Positions 33,120 through 46,329 of a stretch of 64,000 bases of DNA are shown in pieces. The stretch is taken from positions 496,001 to 560,000 of the forward strand of contig JADNRZ010000027.1 of NCBI GenBank assembly GCA_015501605.1. The letters are read 5' to 3'. This stretch comes from Panaeolus papilionaceus. Lineage: Eukaryota > Basidiomycota > Agaricomycetes > Agaricales. The notes beneath the pieces are model-generated. The model worked only from the letters and a program-made list of their open reading frames with translations, ran no database searches and was not told where the DNA came from. The position numbers and the translations under genes are program-made. How positions within the stretch are numbered: position 1 is the first letter of the stretch; each line of letters starts with the position of its first letter.

Positions 33120-34830
33120 TGAAATACAAAACCCAAAATCAACACCTAAAAGGAGCCCCTTTACAGTTCCCTCAGCGGTATGCCACTAATTTCCTATGGC
33201 TGCCATTTGCCGTCATAACCCTCATCCTCCCCCAAACGAGTCTAAGAGGACGGAGCGAAAGAGGTGGACGAAAGAGAGGAAGACCCCCCAATAACCTCAA
33301 AAGCACCTCTCACAGCATCCCATCCACCTCTCCCAGTTCTCAACGGACCGAGAGCGCGGGGACTGTTAGATGTGGTTAAGATGGCCGGCTCGTCCACTAC
33401 GCCGGTTTCCCCGTCCAGAAGCCCAAGATTAGATTGCGGAACGTCTTTGCCTGTGTCACGACCAGACTGAAGAGCATCCCCTCCAACACACCTCCCCCCC
33501 TCCCGACTCCATTTAGGTGGCGCCCGACTACGTCCTTCGTAGCCGTGAAGATGCAGGGGGATGTGGCGGGGGTTGAGATTGTATATCTCTGTTGTTTTTC
33601 ATTTTTGTCTCGCTCCCAATTCCCCTTGTCGATTTTGTTCTCGACTTCGTTTTCGTTTGTGTTTTATCGGCCTGCAGTGGATTGAGGAGATGGGGACGAG
33701 GACAGACGAGGGGAAGAGACAGGAGATGAGGAGGAGAAAGTGGCAGTGAGGGAAGAGTACAGGTGCTTGATAGCCCGTGGATACAGGGAGGTATAAAATA
33801 CGATCGAGGTGGTGAAAAGCCTGTACTCAACGTCAATTTAGTCAACCATTTTCTCGATGCCCTCCATATCCAGGTAAAAATGTGCATGAAAAAAAGAAAT
33901 GCACCTAATTCGTAGATATAAACACTCCATCCTCAACACACGTCCTCTGTCCCTTCCCGTGGAACTGTATAAACGCGCACTTGGAGGCGGAACATCCGCG
34001 CGGCTGGGCGTATTGCCAGGTGTGGATTTGGAGAGAGGTGCTGAAGGAGGGTTCTTTCTGTATGAATTAGATTAGATTATATTCCGTTTTATGCGATCGA
34101 GAGATTTAGAGAGAGCGATAAGAGAAGGGAGGGAGACGGAGACGAGGAAGGGAAAAGGGAGGGAAGGGAAGCTAAAAATAACCACATACGTCATTATGCG
34201 CCGGATCCGTCGTCCAATGCTTCCCTCCCCCTCCTCGAACAAACCGGCTCTCCACTAAACACCCTGTCCTCGCGCGTCCAGCTATACTCAAATACCGTGC
34301 CCCCGTGCTCGGGAACAGGGCAGCTGCCTGTTCCACGGTGCCGAGATCGCAGCGCGGGTGAAGGGCGCCTACGTGGATGTCTCGTGCCGGGGAGGGGGGA
34401 GCGGAGGGGGTTATGGGGGTGCCCCAGGATTTGGAGGGGTTGTGCTTGGTCACAGGAAGGGGAGGAATGAGAAGAGGAGATGGAGGAAGGAGGCGAGAAG
34501 AGCTGAAAGGGTATACAGCAGAGGCATTAGTGGTTGTGGGAGCAGGATATGGGGAGATACCGGTAGGCATTTATGGAGTGTCGAGAGGTGGGAGGCGTGG
34601 AGGAGCTCCATTGAGGGATCGGGATGTCGTACTGTATGTTTTGATAGGAAGAATTATGGTGTTGACCACGTTCTGGACGCGCTTATAATAAGCGCGTTGG
34701 TCGACGCGATGGTGATTGAGCTTGATTGGAACGCGAAGCGGAAGGGTCTTAAGGTCATTCATAACCGACCAGAGTGGATTGAATGGGCAGGGGGGAATGA
34801 ACGAAATAGGGTTATCACCGCTGCCCAATA
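33120..34830 (-). pseudogene. D6: divergent gene relic upstream of C6 (full type B form)
   Basis: This is nearly identical to D4 at a constant offset of 13171 bases, apart from a short diverged stretch near 33860-33930. A one-base difference lets a - strand frame of 132 codons (34172-34570) run from the Pro/Ser-rich region through 'GTVEQAAALF' to a stop at the conserved CTAAAAATA-type element. Function is unknown and strand likely but unproven. Bases 34830-35195 are flank. Confidence 0.4.
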
Positions 34831-35195
34831 CAACTCAGAAATAACGAACATACCTTATAATAATTCAAATTTCAAACTAAAACCCCTGGGCTTCATACAG
34901 AATAAATATAGAAACAAGTCCACAGCCAACATGGTTCAACTACGATGTATGATTATGATACTGTATCATGGTCGGAGCATAGACATGCCTGTGGCTTGCG
35001 ATGGATGACCTTCACCAATAACGTTAGATAAAAAGCGGAGTGTGCCTCGCCGGCGGCGCGGAATGCCTGTCTAATCCTGATTTGGTCTTGAACTCACGTT
35101 TGTCTTCTTCGACGCCCACCACAACCACCACCGCGACGACTACTTAAACTTATTTATTTCATGCTCTAACGAAATCTTGAGCTTTAACTGTTGAA

Positions 35196-38100
35196 ATGAG
35201 TCTTACGATGGACCTATATCACGATATTGTCAGTATGCCTCTTCTCATCACAATTTACACCGTTCACTTACCATTTGTTTTCTATGCCTGCATAGACTGT
35301 AACCCAACGCGCTCTCTGATCCAGCGTTAGAGGTATCCGACTCCGAGTCCGACTCTGATTCAGGCTCGGAATCAGGAAGCGATGAGTGTGAAGAAATGTC
35401 GACCGAAGTGGAGGAGGGGAGAGGTAGAAGTGAGAGCACGTCGGGAATGAGATGGAGAGTAATTTTGAGTACGTGTTTTGGTCTTTTCTCTTTTTTTTTT
35501 TCTTCTTCCATCATATGTCCTTTCCTCCCCTTACCTTTGAATTTAACTCATTCCTCACATGAAATAAAATAAACTCATTAATCCCCCCAGCCCACAGTCA
35601 CCTCGTCAAAAACATCCGCCAATGTGATATATTCACATTTACACAAAGAGGTATCCTGGGGGGCTCTCTTCCACCATCTCTGGTCCTTCCACCGCTTCTA
35701 CCTCCACCTCCGCCCCTTCTGACTCTGGCCCTGTCCCTGTCCCTGCTGCTGAACGACCCGGACATCAACCCCAACCCCCTCCTCACAGGTCTATACAACG
35801 CCCTCGGCCAACGCTTGCAAGCATTTGAAACTATTAAAAGGGGGACACGGTTGACGCAGGGCAGAAGTGGGGAGAGGGTGTGGGAGGGGGGAGGATGATC
35901 CGGGAGTATGATGAGGTGGGTGTTGGGAGGGGTAATTTCGGTGGTAGTGTGTTAAATATTGGGGGAGGGATGGGACAAGAGAGGGTGGGGAAGGAGGGGA
36001 AAACGGAGAAGTGAAGCAGGGCTAACGCTCGCTTGATTGGACTGCACGACATCAGTTGGCAGTTGCGAGGATTAAGATAGGAGATGAGGAACAGAGAAAG
36101 GTCGGTACTATGTCCATGTGTTTTTTTATTATTTTACTCAAATATTGAGCAGTATCACGCCTCCATCATCCTCTCGTCCGACTTGGTGCTGTTCCGCGAG
36201 ATTGCGGATGCGTATTTCGACAGGAGATGTATGAGGATGTGAAGGTGATATATGAGCTTTCGGGGGTAGATTTGGCGGTGAGTATGGGATTTCTGGTTTC
36301 TTGTTCATCTCTCTCTTCCCTCTATCTGGTTTTCTTCTATCGTTACTTTTCCCTACGCAGTTTATCTTTTATCGCTACGTTGTCCATTCTCGTCACACTT
36401 TCCTTTTCTTCCTCTCCCTTCACTTCTTTACTTCCTCTTATTTAAGAAAGCCGAAACTGACACCCTCCTTTCTATGCTATTAGACGAGCGGCGTATACGC
36501 TTTCATGCAAACGCCTCCGTGTATAAAGAATATAGGCGAGTCGAGGGATGCAGCAAATGTAATGAGCATGGTGAGCCTTTCAGCGTTGGTCTGGTCTGAA
36601 ATTTTTGTAGGGTTTTGGTTTTGTTTATAGTCCCGTCGCGGTGTTGAGTCCTTGGAGCAACATTGATTTCGTTGTTCTAGTTCCGGCGTCTGCTTTGAAC
36701 GACGTTACTCTCTGTATATCTTTTTTTCGTCTATTTTTCTAGAGTTGTATTTCGTGGCGCATAGATGGACGGTTTTTGGCAACATTTTAAGCCCCGTTGT
36801 ATTTTCTTTGCAAAAACGCTGATGTGTCGGTGCAATCTTGTGCTTAGCGGATTTCAGCCATGTGGACACTTCGTCTACTTTACGCATATCGCACTCTGCT
36901 GGCATCGTTTGCGGATGACAGCTTTGCGGGACTTTTGTCTTCTTGGTTTTGATTTGAGTCGATGTCGGGTACTTACTTTTATTGGTCTGCCGTCATATTT
37001 CTGGTTTACTCGTTTTCTCTCCTACCTTTTTTTGCTTCTGTGCATGAGTACAGTATCTACTCGAGATTTCGCATTTTCCTCAGTTTTGGCTCGCTTCTTT
37101 TTTATATATCTGAATTTTTGGGGGTTTACTTTACGCGAGGGATTTGCTGGGCTTAGATCGTCGCCTTCATTTGGTGATCTTAGTTCTCGGATTTGTGTTC
37201 TTGTGAACCATTTCGCTCGCCTCCTTCCCTTCTTCCTCCTCATTCACCGCTGCTAACTACACTCATTACACAGTATGCCTCGCAGACCCGACCAACAATG
37301 ACGCAAAAATGAAGCTGGCGGAGAGACAGAGGGAAGGCATTGGGTTGGTGTATCAAGGTATGTTGTCCTCCTCGTTCTTTCTCTCTTTCCTTGCTTATCT
37401 TACTCATGCCCTTCACAGTCGTCGATTCTCGCAAAAAGCGCAAAATCAGCCCCACCGATCCCTCTGGTGCCCCCGCCCCCTGAATCACCGAAAACCCAAC
37501 CACCACTTCCCTCCTGGCCGAAGACAAGTCCCTGAACGCCTCCAAAGCAAAGTGGGGAGAGGCAGGTGCGAAGCCGAGGTTGACGCTGGTGCAGTTGAGG
37601 GCGTTGGAGGCGGAGTAGGAGCAGGAGGTAGTCAGGCATTGGAGCAGGTATCGTGAGGTTTGGGAGGGGATGTTGGGAGACGTGGATGGGGTTGGGGACG
37701 TAGGTGATGAAGGCGGAGGGGGAGGGGCCACAGAAAAGAGCAACGAGAGAGTGTGTGGAAGATGGAAGCTAATATGTTTAGAGAGTTGCAGAATCTGCTT
37801 TTGATGCGTTGGGTGAATTGCCTTTTCAGATCTTTCCCTTTCAAAATAACGTCGCTCATAACTAGCTGACAGATACGAATAGCAGCATACTCCACCGAGA
37901 CGGAGCCTGACAGGAATCGGATGGCACATCGGTTAGAATTTGATGTTGGTATTTTTCTTTTTCTTTTTTGCCTCCTTTGCATCATCTACCCCCTCTTCGT
38001 GCCTCTCCAACCTCGTTGCTCCTCTCCCCTTGCCCCTACTTTACACAAAAAATATATGCTAACCAAAATACGCATCTATGCAGAAGAAGACACCCTCACC

Positions 38101-39077
38101 CAACGAAATATCAAGTCGGCGGGGATTGAGGCTGTTTATGCAGGTACCTTGATGGATTTTTATTTTATTTTTCGGTTTATCTTCCAGTCTCATACTCATA
38201 CTAACACACCGTTTCATAGTATTGCTTCATCCCGATGAAGCGAGGCCAATACAATGTCGCCGAAGAAATTCTGCGGTACATCATTGTATCAAACGCATAC
38301 CAACCACAAGACTGGCGAAGTGCAATTTGTATTGTGTTGATCAGTACGTTTATTCCCTCCTTTATCTTCTTCCCTCTCGCTCATGCAACCCACAGCATGC
38401 AGCATCCTCGCCGAGCGACCTGACGTCGTCGTGGAACAAGCCCGCAAACTCATCGCGCAACAACGAGATTCTCAGGATTTTTCTCGCATCCCTCGCGAGC
38501 GGGCTCAAGCTCACAGACAGCTTTATCACGTTGACATGGCAGAAGTATTTGTTTAGCAAGATGAAGCTCTCAGATCCAGTTGTGAAGAATCCGGGGATTT
38601 TGAGGTGGACTGGGCTGAATAGGCGATATGCGGCAACTGCGACTACGTATGGTGTGGCAGGGAAGAAGAAGACTGAGGAAGGGGAGGGGGGAGGGGAGGA
38701 GGATGATGGGTTGCCTGCGTCAATGACGGGAGGGGGCGACGGCAGGTGTGGATGGTGGACATAGGATTCTGACGAGAGAAAATCCTATCACCGTTGCGAT
38801 ATATGGGCAGATATGTGTCGCTGAGAAGAGTTATCAAAGTGCCATTTGTGAGTTTTTCTTGTGTTTAAATTCCTCGTCATCCTTCATCTCTGATGCAACC
38901 CGATTTATAATTCAGTCTACATCCTCCACGCCTACGACTACTACTCCAAATCCCATGATTTGCCTCTGTCTCGCTATTGCCTCAATAGGGCGGGCCATAC
39001 AGTGCCAATCCTACAACTGGCACCACCTCGTAGTGCAGGTGATGGCATTCCTGACGAAATACCGCAAACTGTGGGGT
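35196..39077 (+). pseudogene. TFC4: C6: TFIIIC tau131-like pseudogene, type B, C-terminus lost
   Basis: This is the sister of C4. The exon 1 and acidic exon region (35196-35470) is the same, including the shared one-base loss and stop. The middle part (35480-37340) is diverged and shorter. It keeps 'DIYELSG'-type TPR sequence near 36230-36280, but with a missing base after 'YFDR' near 36222. From 37344 to the end it is base-for-base like C4: linker with stop, 'KRGQYNVAEEILRYI' (38235-38282), 'LAERPDVVVEQARKLI' (38405-38455) with the same frameshift, and the same truncation at 39077. The final TPR exons are missing. Role of the parent protein as for C1. Confidence 0.88.
36600..36930. other. 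Conserved intronic element in C6
   Basis: This is the type B version with its core at 36770-36860. The - strand frame is only 66 codons here (36705-36905). The + strand is open for 163 codons (36765-37256), a hydrophobic, T-rich reading that I take as chance. Confidence 0.45.
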
Positions 39078-39367
39078 TCGCCAGCCTTGGTCATTCCTGC
39101 TTGGATGTGGATACCCCCTGGCTTGCTGATGACGAGGATTCGACTTAGGACCCTGGAATCACTCTCAGCCTTCGGGAGCGGGGACCTCGGACATGTGTCC
39201 CACACGTCTTGCATTGGCCCGGGCGTAAAGCGCCCTTCACTAGACTCAATTTACCAGGCGCCTTGGAAAGCGTCAATTCGGGGGCAGGTGATAGTTTTGT
39301 GGTTGAAGGAATGGATTCATAATTTTGCATATGATCTTTTTCACAAACCCAGTGTTCGGCAATAATA
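39078..39367 (+). other. 3' spacer segment of unknown origin (copy 3)
   Basis: This is identical, as far as I can compare, to 25946-26235, including the junction to the truncated TPR. The same weak knuckle-like peptide is present. No gene is assigned. Confidence 0.4.
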
Positions 39368-39560
39368 AAATTGCAAATGGCTCCCATAATACATTGGCCT
39401 CCAACATGTACTCAAAACCGACAATGTCATGAATATGTTATCTTTGTAATGAATAGATACAAGTGTATTACATGATTAATCTGTTAATCTTGAACTTCAA
39501 ACTTAAATCAATGACATTGCTGAAGTGCCTGATAAAGAGAGGCTTACTGGCAATGGTGAC

Positions 39561-40996
39561 TCAGTCGGAAGCTCTGTGCTTCGAGAGCTTGTTTCCCCAC
39601 CCTTTCACTCTGTTGGTCGCCCTCGTAAATATTCCACCCTTTGGTGATTTGGAATCTGGTGTCAAGGTGACCAGTTCTGACCCAGCTGGGGTGACCACCC
39701 CAGGTGCCAATGCAAGTGGTCCTTGGGTTGATGTGGTAGATCCTGGGGTCAGAAGAGGGCCAGGTGTTGGGGAAGCGGAATTTTCGGTTGATGGTACAGG
39801 TTCCAGGGTGACAAGGCAATCAGGTGGTAGTCCAAGCTCACGCAACTCCTCCTCAAACTTGGTGAATAGTATCTGCACCTCTGCAAGTTGTGCAATCAAA
39901 ATAGCCCTGAGTCGTTCATCTGATCGCTCTGTTGCCATCTGGAGCTCTGACTGAATGCTGGCTTGCTGCATTTGAAGGTCATGGATCTGTGTATGGAGGT
40001 CATTGTAGATGTGTGATCCGAATGATGTTTCTCGAAGGGGAAGACGAATTGATGTCTGGATGCTAAATTGATCAGGCCAGTCATTAATATGAAGTTGGTC
40101 ATAGGCATCATCTAAAATAGTGATAGCTGACTCCTGAGTGTTGTGAAACTTGACAATCTTGGCTCCTTTAGCAATGTAATCCTAATGGGTATAATGGGCA
40201 TATAGCAAGGTTAATATTCTGAGAATGTCCTGAGAGCAACATACCTTCCAAATCTCCTTACAAAGCTGGCTGAAGTTCCCTTCTGCACGTCTCCTTGTGT
40301 TTTCATTCCAAATGGAGTCCCACATCGTGGAAACAACAGTGACACTCCTTGCAGACTGCAGCCCTGTCAATGCCTCAAAAGTCTGCAGAACCTGTCTTTG
40401 GCTTCTAGGCAAACGAGGGTTATTGATAGGAGTGTGATACAGAATGTTGAACGAATATAAATTTCTAGTATTGAAGTCAGCAAGTGCCTCTGAAATGAGA
40501 GACAAATGGAAATTACGGATTTGTTTGAAGCATATCTTTTAACATGGAAACTATGCTCATCACTGATATCTTGCTATCAGCAAAGCCGGGCACATCCACT
40601 AAGTAAATGGGATACCCCGATAGCATGACTGCATTTATAATTCGATATATTGATACAGATTGCGTGAACCCCTCCAGCTTATCACTGGAGAGACCGAGTG
40701 AGGGGTCCGATGCGACTGCTTCTATGAACTACCCAGAAGATATTGAAGTTGACCGAAAATAGTGATTGTAATACAACTCACACTACTCTTCCCTGACCCA
40801 GTCGGACCAAGTAGTCTATGTGTACAGGTATGAGTTGCAATCTCGGCATAGTATTATTGTGCATTTACACATATACCATAAATCCATAAATCTCGTCAAT
40901 CCCGATTTTTGGGAATTTTGAGACCCTTTCTACTGATACAGCTCCAAGGACCTTGATTTTCTTGAGCTTGGTTGCAAAATCCGGGATCGTAGACAT
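39561..40996 (-). CDS. G3: P-loop GTPase (fungal G-domain protein), probably intact
   Basis: This is the best candidate for a working gene in the window. The tentative first exon starts 'MSTIPDFATKLKK' at 40996. The Walker A exon (about 40780-40812) splices cleanly into the next exon to read 'GPTGSGKSS' then 'FIEAV', as this family does. 'YPIYLVDVPGFADS' is near 40575-40620. The exon 40240-40505 has 'PRSQRQVLQTFEALTG' and 'VTVVSTMWDSIWNENT'. A short intron precedes 'DYIAKGAKIVKFHN' (about 40140-40180). A coil-like region 'IYNDLHTQIHDLQMQQASIQ' (39957-40016) and a Pro/Thr linker lead to 'NKLSKHRASD' and stop (39561). I see no stop or frameshift, but one splice joint near 40510-40530 is unresolved. 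It is convergent with C6. The role is unknown; it is probably a cytosolic nucleotide switch. Confidence 0.77.
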
Positions 40997-41219
40997 CAGA
41001 ATGAAGCAGTAGGTGGTAAGTGCGAAGGGGAGTGTTGGTGAGTTGAAGTCAAGATGGATGGATGAGCGCACCGAACAAGGCTGCTTTTGTCTGACGTGCA
41101 TGAGTCGGCCTCGTGGGGTGCTCGTGATTAGCCTTCATGCTGATTGGGCGATGATATAAATAATCTTTAATTGAAAATCCATTGATAGCCCTCATATACT
41201 CTGTCACGAAATACAAAAA

Positions 41220-42400
41220 CCAAAATCGACGCCGAGGTCTCCGTTCAAGTTCAAGTAGCCTCAATATAACCCTTTCAGCCCTACATCTCCTAGCGTCTCC
41301 CCCTTTTGCTCGCCTTGCCCCTCAATCTCAACCTCCTTACCCAACGCAGAGGAAGACACGGAGCCCGAAGAGGAAAAAGACGGGGAGGGACAGGGAAAAG
41401 ACGAAGACCTCACAACAACCTCAAAAGCACCCCTCACAACATCCATCCACTTCTCCCAGTTCTCAGCCGACCGAGACTGCAAGGACTGTTCAATGTGGAT
41501 GACGTCGCCTCTTGCTCCCTACTCTCTTCAATTTCGGTGCTGTTTGTCGTGTCGGAGATTCGGGGATTGGTGTCGTCGTAAATCCCAGTATTCATTTCGT
41601 CAGATCCTCCGAGGTACGATGATTCGAATCCAAGCTCATCCCGTCCCGCCCTCGCCTCCGTCCAACATATCTCCCCCACTCGACACCATTTATATAGCGC
41701 CCGACTATGTTCTTCGTAGCTGTGAGGATGCAGGGAGATGTGGCGGGGGTTGAGATTGTATATCGTCCCTCAACCTTTTTCTGTTTGCCTTGCTCTCGCT
41801 GCCTATTCCCTCGTCTCTAACGTCGACTTCGTCTCATCGGCTTGCAGTGGGGTGAGGAGAAAAGATGATACGAGTCAGGGGAAGAAGGAGAAGCTGGTGA
41901 AGAGGGACGGGTACTGGCGCTTGATAGCCTGTGGATGGGGAGGTGTAAAATGTGATGGAAGGAGGTGATGAGCCTGTTCATCATCATGCATAATCAACCA
42001 TGTGTTCATTCATTCATTCAGCACCAACGTCACAGTATAAAACCAGTATGAAACGACGCACTTAGTCTCATCAAAATAAACATATCATCCCAAACACACG
42101 TCCTCTCTCTTTTTCCGTGGAACCGTATAAACGCGCACTTTGAAGGCCAACAACTGTAGCGCGGCGGATTGCACGGCGTGGATTTGGAGAAAGGTGGTGA
42201 AGAAGGGCTCTTTCTCTTCAGAGGGGGGTTAGAATACTTAGATTAGTCAAGGTCTCGGTCGTCTTTGAATCGAGAGAGAGAGGGGGGGGTGGGAGAGAAA
42301 GAGAGAAAGAACGAGGAAATAGGGGATGCGAGGAAGAGGAAGGAGAGCTAAAAATAGCTATATACGTCATTCTGCGCCGGAACCGTCATCCAATAATTCC
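41220..42400 (-). pseudogene. D7: 3' part of the divergent gene relic upstream of C7
   Basis: This is a type A relic. 'AENWEKWMDVVRGAFEVV' is at about 41420-41475, and the Ser/Glu-rich stretch with 'FESSYLGGSDEMNTG' is at 41590-41640. A frameshift separates the two. The 5' block is deleted. The product is unknown. Bases 42400-42695 hold the leader region of C7 and a CCA microsatellite. Confidence 0.38.
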
Positions 42401-42605
42401 CCCTAATCCTCTACACTGCACATAGATATAGAAAATGGTCAACTGTGTACGAGGTCCAATTATGAGGATATAATCATGATCATGGAGGGAGCATGGACAC
42501 AACTGAGGCTTGCGATGAATGAGTGACTGTCGATGCTGGTGATGGGTGATGGCATCAGCGGCTTGTCTACTCCAGTTGGAATTGATTTCTTCTTCTTCCT
42601 TGACG

Positions 42606-42630
42606 TCCACCACCACCACCACCACCACCC
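42606..42630. repeat. CCA microsatellite upstream of C7
   Basis: About eight CCA units lie 70 bases before the C7 start codon. C5 has about four units at the matching place. Confidence 0.8.
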
Positions 42631-42695
42631 GACAAGACGACTAATTTTATTTATTTCATGCTCTGGGCTTTTGCTTAACCTGGCAAAGGAGTATT

Positions 42696-45600
42696 ATGAT
42701 GGGCTCAGATAACGATATCGTCGGTACGCCTCTTCTCATCACGATTCTCAATGCTCACTCGTCGTTGTTTTTCTCCTTCTGCATAGATTGGAACCCCAAC
42801 GCTCTCTCCGATCCTGCGTCAGAGGAATCCGACTCTGACTTTTACTCAGGTTCAGGCTCGGAATGACGAGTCTAATAAATCCACGAGCGAAGGAGAGGTA
42901 GAAGTGAGAGCGCGGGGTGGGATTCAGGGTGGTTTTGAGTATGTGTTCTGGTCTTTGCTCCGGCTTTTTTCTCTTCGTTTTCTGCTCTTTCTGCTCAACC
43001 TCTCTTCCATATGCTCCTTTTTCTCCCATTACCTTTGATTTACCCTATCCATACATCAAATAAAATAAAACAACCTCCACTAACCTTTCTGCCTACAGCC
43101 GCTGCTTCCATCTTCCTCACATCGGATGTGTTGGACTACTCGGTACGGTCCTTCGAGATTGCGCACGCATACTTCGAGAAGGAGATTTATGAGGGTGATA
43201 TATGAGGATTTGGGGGGGAGATGTGGCGGTGAGTATGAGGTTTTTTGGTTTCTTGTTTATCTCTCGTCCCTCTATCTGTTTTTCTGTTATCGTTACTTTT
43301 CTCGACCTGATTTTGTCTTTTATCGCCACGCCGCCAATTTGTTGTAGACGCTTTCCTTTGTCTTCCTCTCTCTTCCTCTCTTTCATTTCCTCATTTATTG
43401 AAGAAAACCGAAACTGACACCCTCCCCCTTTATGCTATCTAGATAAGCAGCGTATACGTCTTCCTGAAAACAGCAGCGTGCATGGAGAATATAGGTGAGC
43501 TGAGGGATTCAGCGGAGGTTTGTGAGCATGGTGAGTGTATTTGTGGTTTTTGGGTTTGGAATTTGGGGTGTTGCTTTCGTTCCAGCGGTGATTTTTTGAA
43601 AGGCTTTGCGCTGCCTCCTCTCTTTTCTTTTTCTTTTTCTTGAATTGTGTTCCGCGCTGCGGGGATTGTAAACCCAACGTCATTTATCCCGCTTCCATTC
43701 CCTGCGTTATTTTACTATTTTTTTCGCCTTCATTTCACTTCCCTCTGATTCGATTTCATCTCGTTTGAGCATTTTTGTGCTTTGCACGCTTGGGATCTCT
43801 ACGTTATATTTTCATTGGTTTGTTGGCGGTCTTTCTGTGGTTTGTGAGGTCGTTGCACTGTGTCGCTTTAACCATGGTTCCTGTCACCTTGTTCGTTTGG
43901 TTTTTCATATACCGTATCTCGTTGTGATCACAGATGATGATATGGCTTCATCGGTTTGAAACCATCTATCACCAGCTAATTCCTCTTCCTCTCTTCTCCA
44001 TGGCGGAACCGCTCTTTTTTCATTGCTCACGTCCCCAATTCACGCTAACGATGTCTAAAACACAGTATGCCTCGCCGACCCTACCAACAACAATGCGTAA
44101 ATAAATTGGCGGAGATGAGATGTTAGACGAGACGAGGAAGGCGTTGAATTGGTGTATAAAGGTGTGTTCTCCTCATATTTCTTCTTTCTCTCTTGCCTTG
44201 TTTATCTTACTCGTGTCTTGAGGCATCCATTCCCGCAAAAAGCGCAAAACGAGCTCCAGTCCTACCGGCCATCCGCTCAACCACCGAAGACCCAACCACT
44301 ACTTCCCTCTTTCCCGAAGATAAATCCCTGAATGTGTCTAAAGCCAAACCAAAGGCAGGTGTGAAACCGAGGTCGACACCGGCGCAGTTGAGGGCATTGG
44401 AGGCAGAGAAGGAGATGCAGGAAGAGGAGGAGGCGCTGTTAGGTTGGGAGGGGATGATGAGGGAGGTAGATTATGATTAGAGAGACAAGGGATCTGTTTT
44501 TGACGAGTCAGGTGAGTGGTCTTTTCAGCTCTTTTTCTTCTTAAAAAGCACCGCTGACGAACTTGTGATGTATACGATTAGTCTGATCCCTGCGCTGGCA
44601 TGTTCCTCCGTAGTAGGATGACACATGGAGACGGAAACCGATGAGGGTAGCATGGTGGATCGGTTGCAGCTTGATATGGTGGGTTGCGTTTCCTTCTGTC
44701 TTTCTTTCTCTCCCCCTCCCACTCTTCCTTTTATTTTTATAAAAGTATAAAATAGCATATACTAACGCAAATACCATCTACACAGAACAAGACTCCCTCG
44801 CCCGACAAAATATCAAATCAGTGGGTCTTACCGTGTGTAGAGGTGTTTCGTTGGATGATTGGTTGAGGCTGTTTGTTTATGCAGGTACGTTGGTAGCTTT
44901 TCACTTTATTTTTCGCTTTATTTCACAATCGTATACCACATGCTAAAACACCCTTTCACAGTACTGCTTCATCCCGACGAAACGAGGCCAATACGATGTT
45001 GCTGAAGAAATTCCGCGCCATATCATTCTTTCAGACACACACCAACCACAAGACCAGCAAAGTGCAATTCGTATCACGTTGATCAGCACGACCAACCCTT
45101 CTCTTTCTCCTCTTTCCTCTCTCACCCACACAACCCACAGCACGCAGCGTCCTCGCCGAGCAACCTGACGTCGTCGTGGAACAAGCCCGCAAACTCGTCA
45201 CAAGGGCAGCAATTCAACAATGAGCCTCTCAGGATTCTTCTCGCAACCGTCGCGAGCGCAGCTCATGGATAGCTTTGTTATGTCGACACCGCAGAAGCAC
45301 TTGTTTAGAGAATTGAAGCTTTCGGATACAGCTGTGAAGAATCCTGGAATACTGAGGTGGAATGGGTTGAGTAGGCAGTATGCAGCCACTGCGACTACGT
45401 CGAGTGTGGCGGGGAAGAAGAGGGATGACGATGACGATGACGAGGAGGATGAGACGCCCGCGCCAACCACCGGAGGGGGTGGGGTAACGGCGATGGCGAT
45501 GGCGATGGCGAGTGTGAAGGGGGCACCCAGGATTCCGACGAAAGAGCAGCTTGACATCGTTGTGATACATATATGGGCAGATTTGCGTCGCTGAGAAGAG

Positions 45601-46127
45601 TTATAAAGTGCTACTTGTGAGTTTTTCTTGCGTTTAAATTCGTTGTTGTCCTCCATCTCTAATCCAACCCTGTTTATAATTCAGACGACCTCCTTCCCGT
45701 CTATGACTACCACCCCAACAACCCGATGATCCGCCCCTGTCTTGCAATCGCCTCAATAGGGCGGGCTATACCGCGCCAGTCCAACAGGCACCACCTCGTT
45801 GTGCAAGCGATCCTAACAAAGTACCACAAGCTGTGGGGAACGACGGCAGTGGGGGTATGGGAGGTGGGGTGTAATTTTGGGCGAACATTTCAGCTTGATT
45901 GCATTAGCGTGGGGTGGAGCATTATGAGAAGGTGTTGAAGTTGGTTGAACAGGCGGGGTGCGTGCCTTCATTTATTCATTTACTCGTTTTCCTCTTAGCA
46001 TTTTGAATCGTTAACTAATGACAATGTTCTTAGGATGACCTTTTGGCAAGAGAAGCGGGTTTAATTTTCCTGTATTTTCGTATGCACTGGTGCTGTATCG
46101 CTCGCTGATGCCTCGTATAGGAAGTGG
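42696..46127 (+). pseudogene. TFC4: C7: TFIIIC tau131-like pseudogene, type A with one N-terminal TPR kept
   Basis: Blocks: ATG exon in frame (42696-42723); acidic exon (42788-42915), shortened; a TPR exon absent from other A copies, 'FLTSDVLDYS' and 'AYFEKEIYE' (43098-43200); 'KTAACMENIGELRDSAEV' (43460-43520); 'VCLADPTNN' (44067-44095), then a stop; linker, open to 'MMREVDYD' (44193-44480); 'SVGLTVCRGVSLDDWLRLFV' (44815-44875); 'TKRGQYDVAEEI' (44975-45015); 'VLAEQPDVVVEQARKLV' (45146-45200), then a frameshift; long exon (45220-45594) with Asp-rich and Ala/Met repeats; 'AIASIGRAIPRQSNRHHLVV' to 'NFGRTF' (45744-45890); C-terminus (46035-46127). It is the most informative A copy. The intron between 43530 and 44067 lacks the conserved element of other copies. 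Confidence 0.87.
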
Positions 46128-46329
46128 CAGCTTCATTATCATCAGCCTCCCATAATGAATTGGACTCTTGACATGTCCTCGAAATCAACAATGTCATAAC
46201 TCTTTTATCTTCAAAATCACGGTTTACATATATATCTATACAAGTGACAAGTGCAGGAGTAGATGGTTAAACCAGAAGCTTGAGGTTCAAACTTGGGTCA
46301 GCAACATCGTTGTACGACCCCATCACGAA

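Larger units (their letters stand above)
27851..40996. repeat. Higher-order repeat unit 3 (A-B-G): C5, C6, G3
   Basis: This is a regular unit of about 13.1 kb with the same order and orientation as unit 2. Its A part (C5) is nearly identical to C9 of unit 5. Its B part and GTPase (C6, G3) are nearly identical to C4 and G2 of unit 2. Different sections of one unit therefore have different closest relatives, which is the pattern left by unequal exchange or gene conversion. Confidence 0.9.

Noticed and set aside
36765..37256. 163-codon + strand frame that looks like a membrane protein
   Set aside because: It lies in a T-rich intron of C6. Hydrophobic composition follows from T-rich sequence, and the frame is not kept in C4 or C10.
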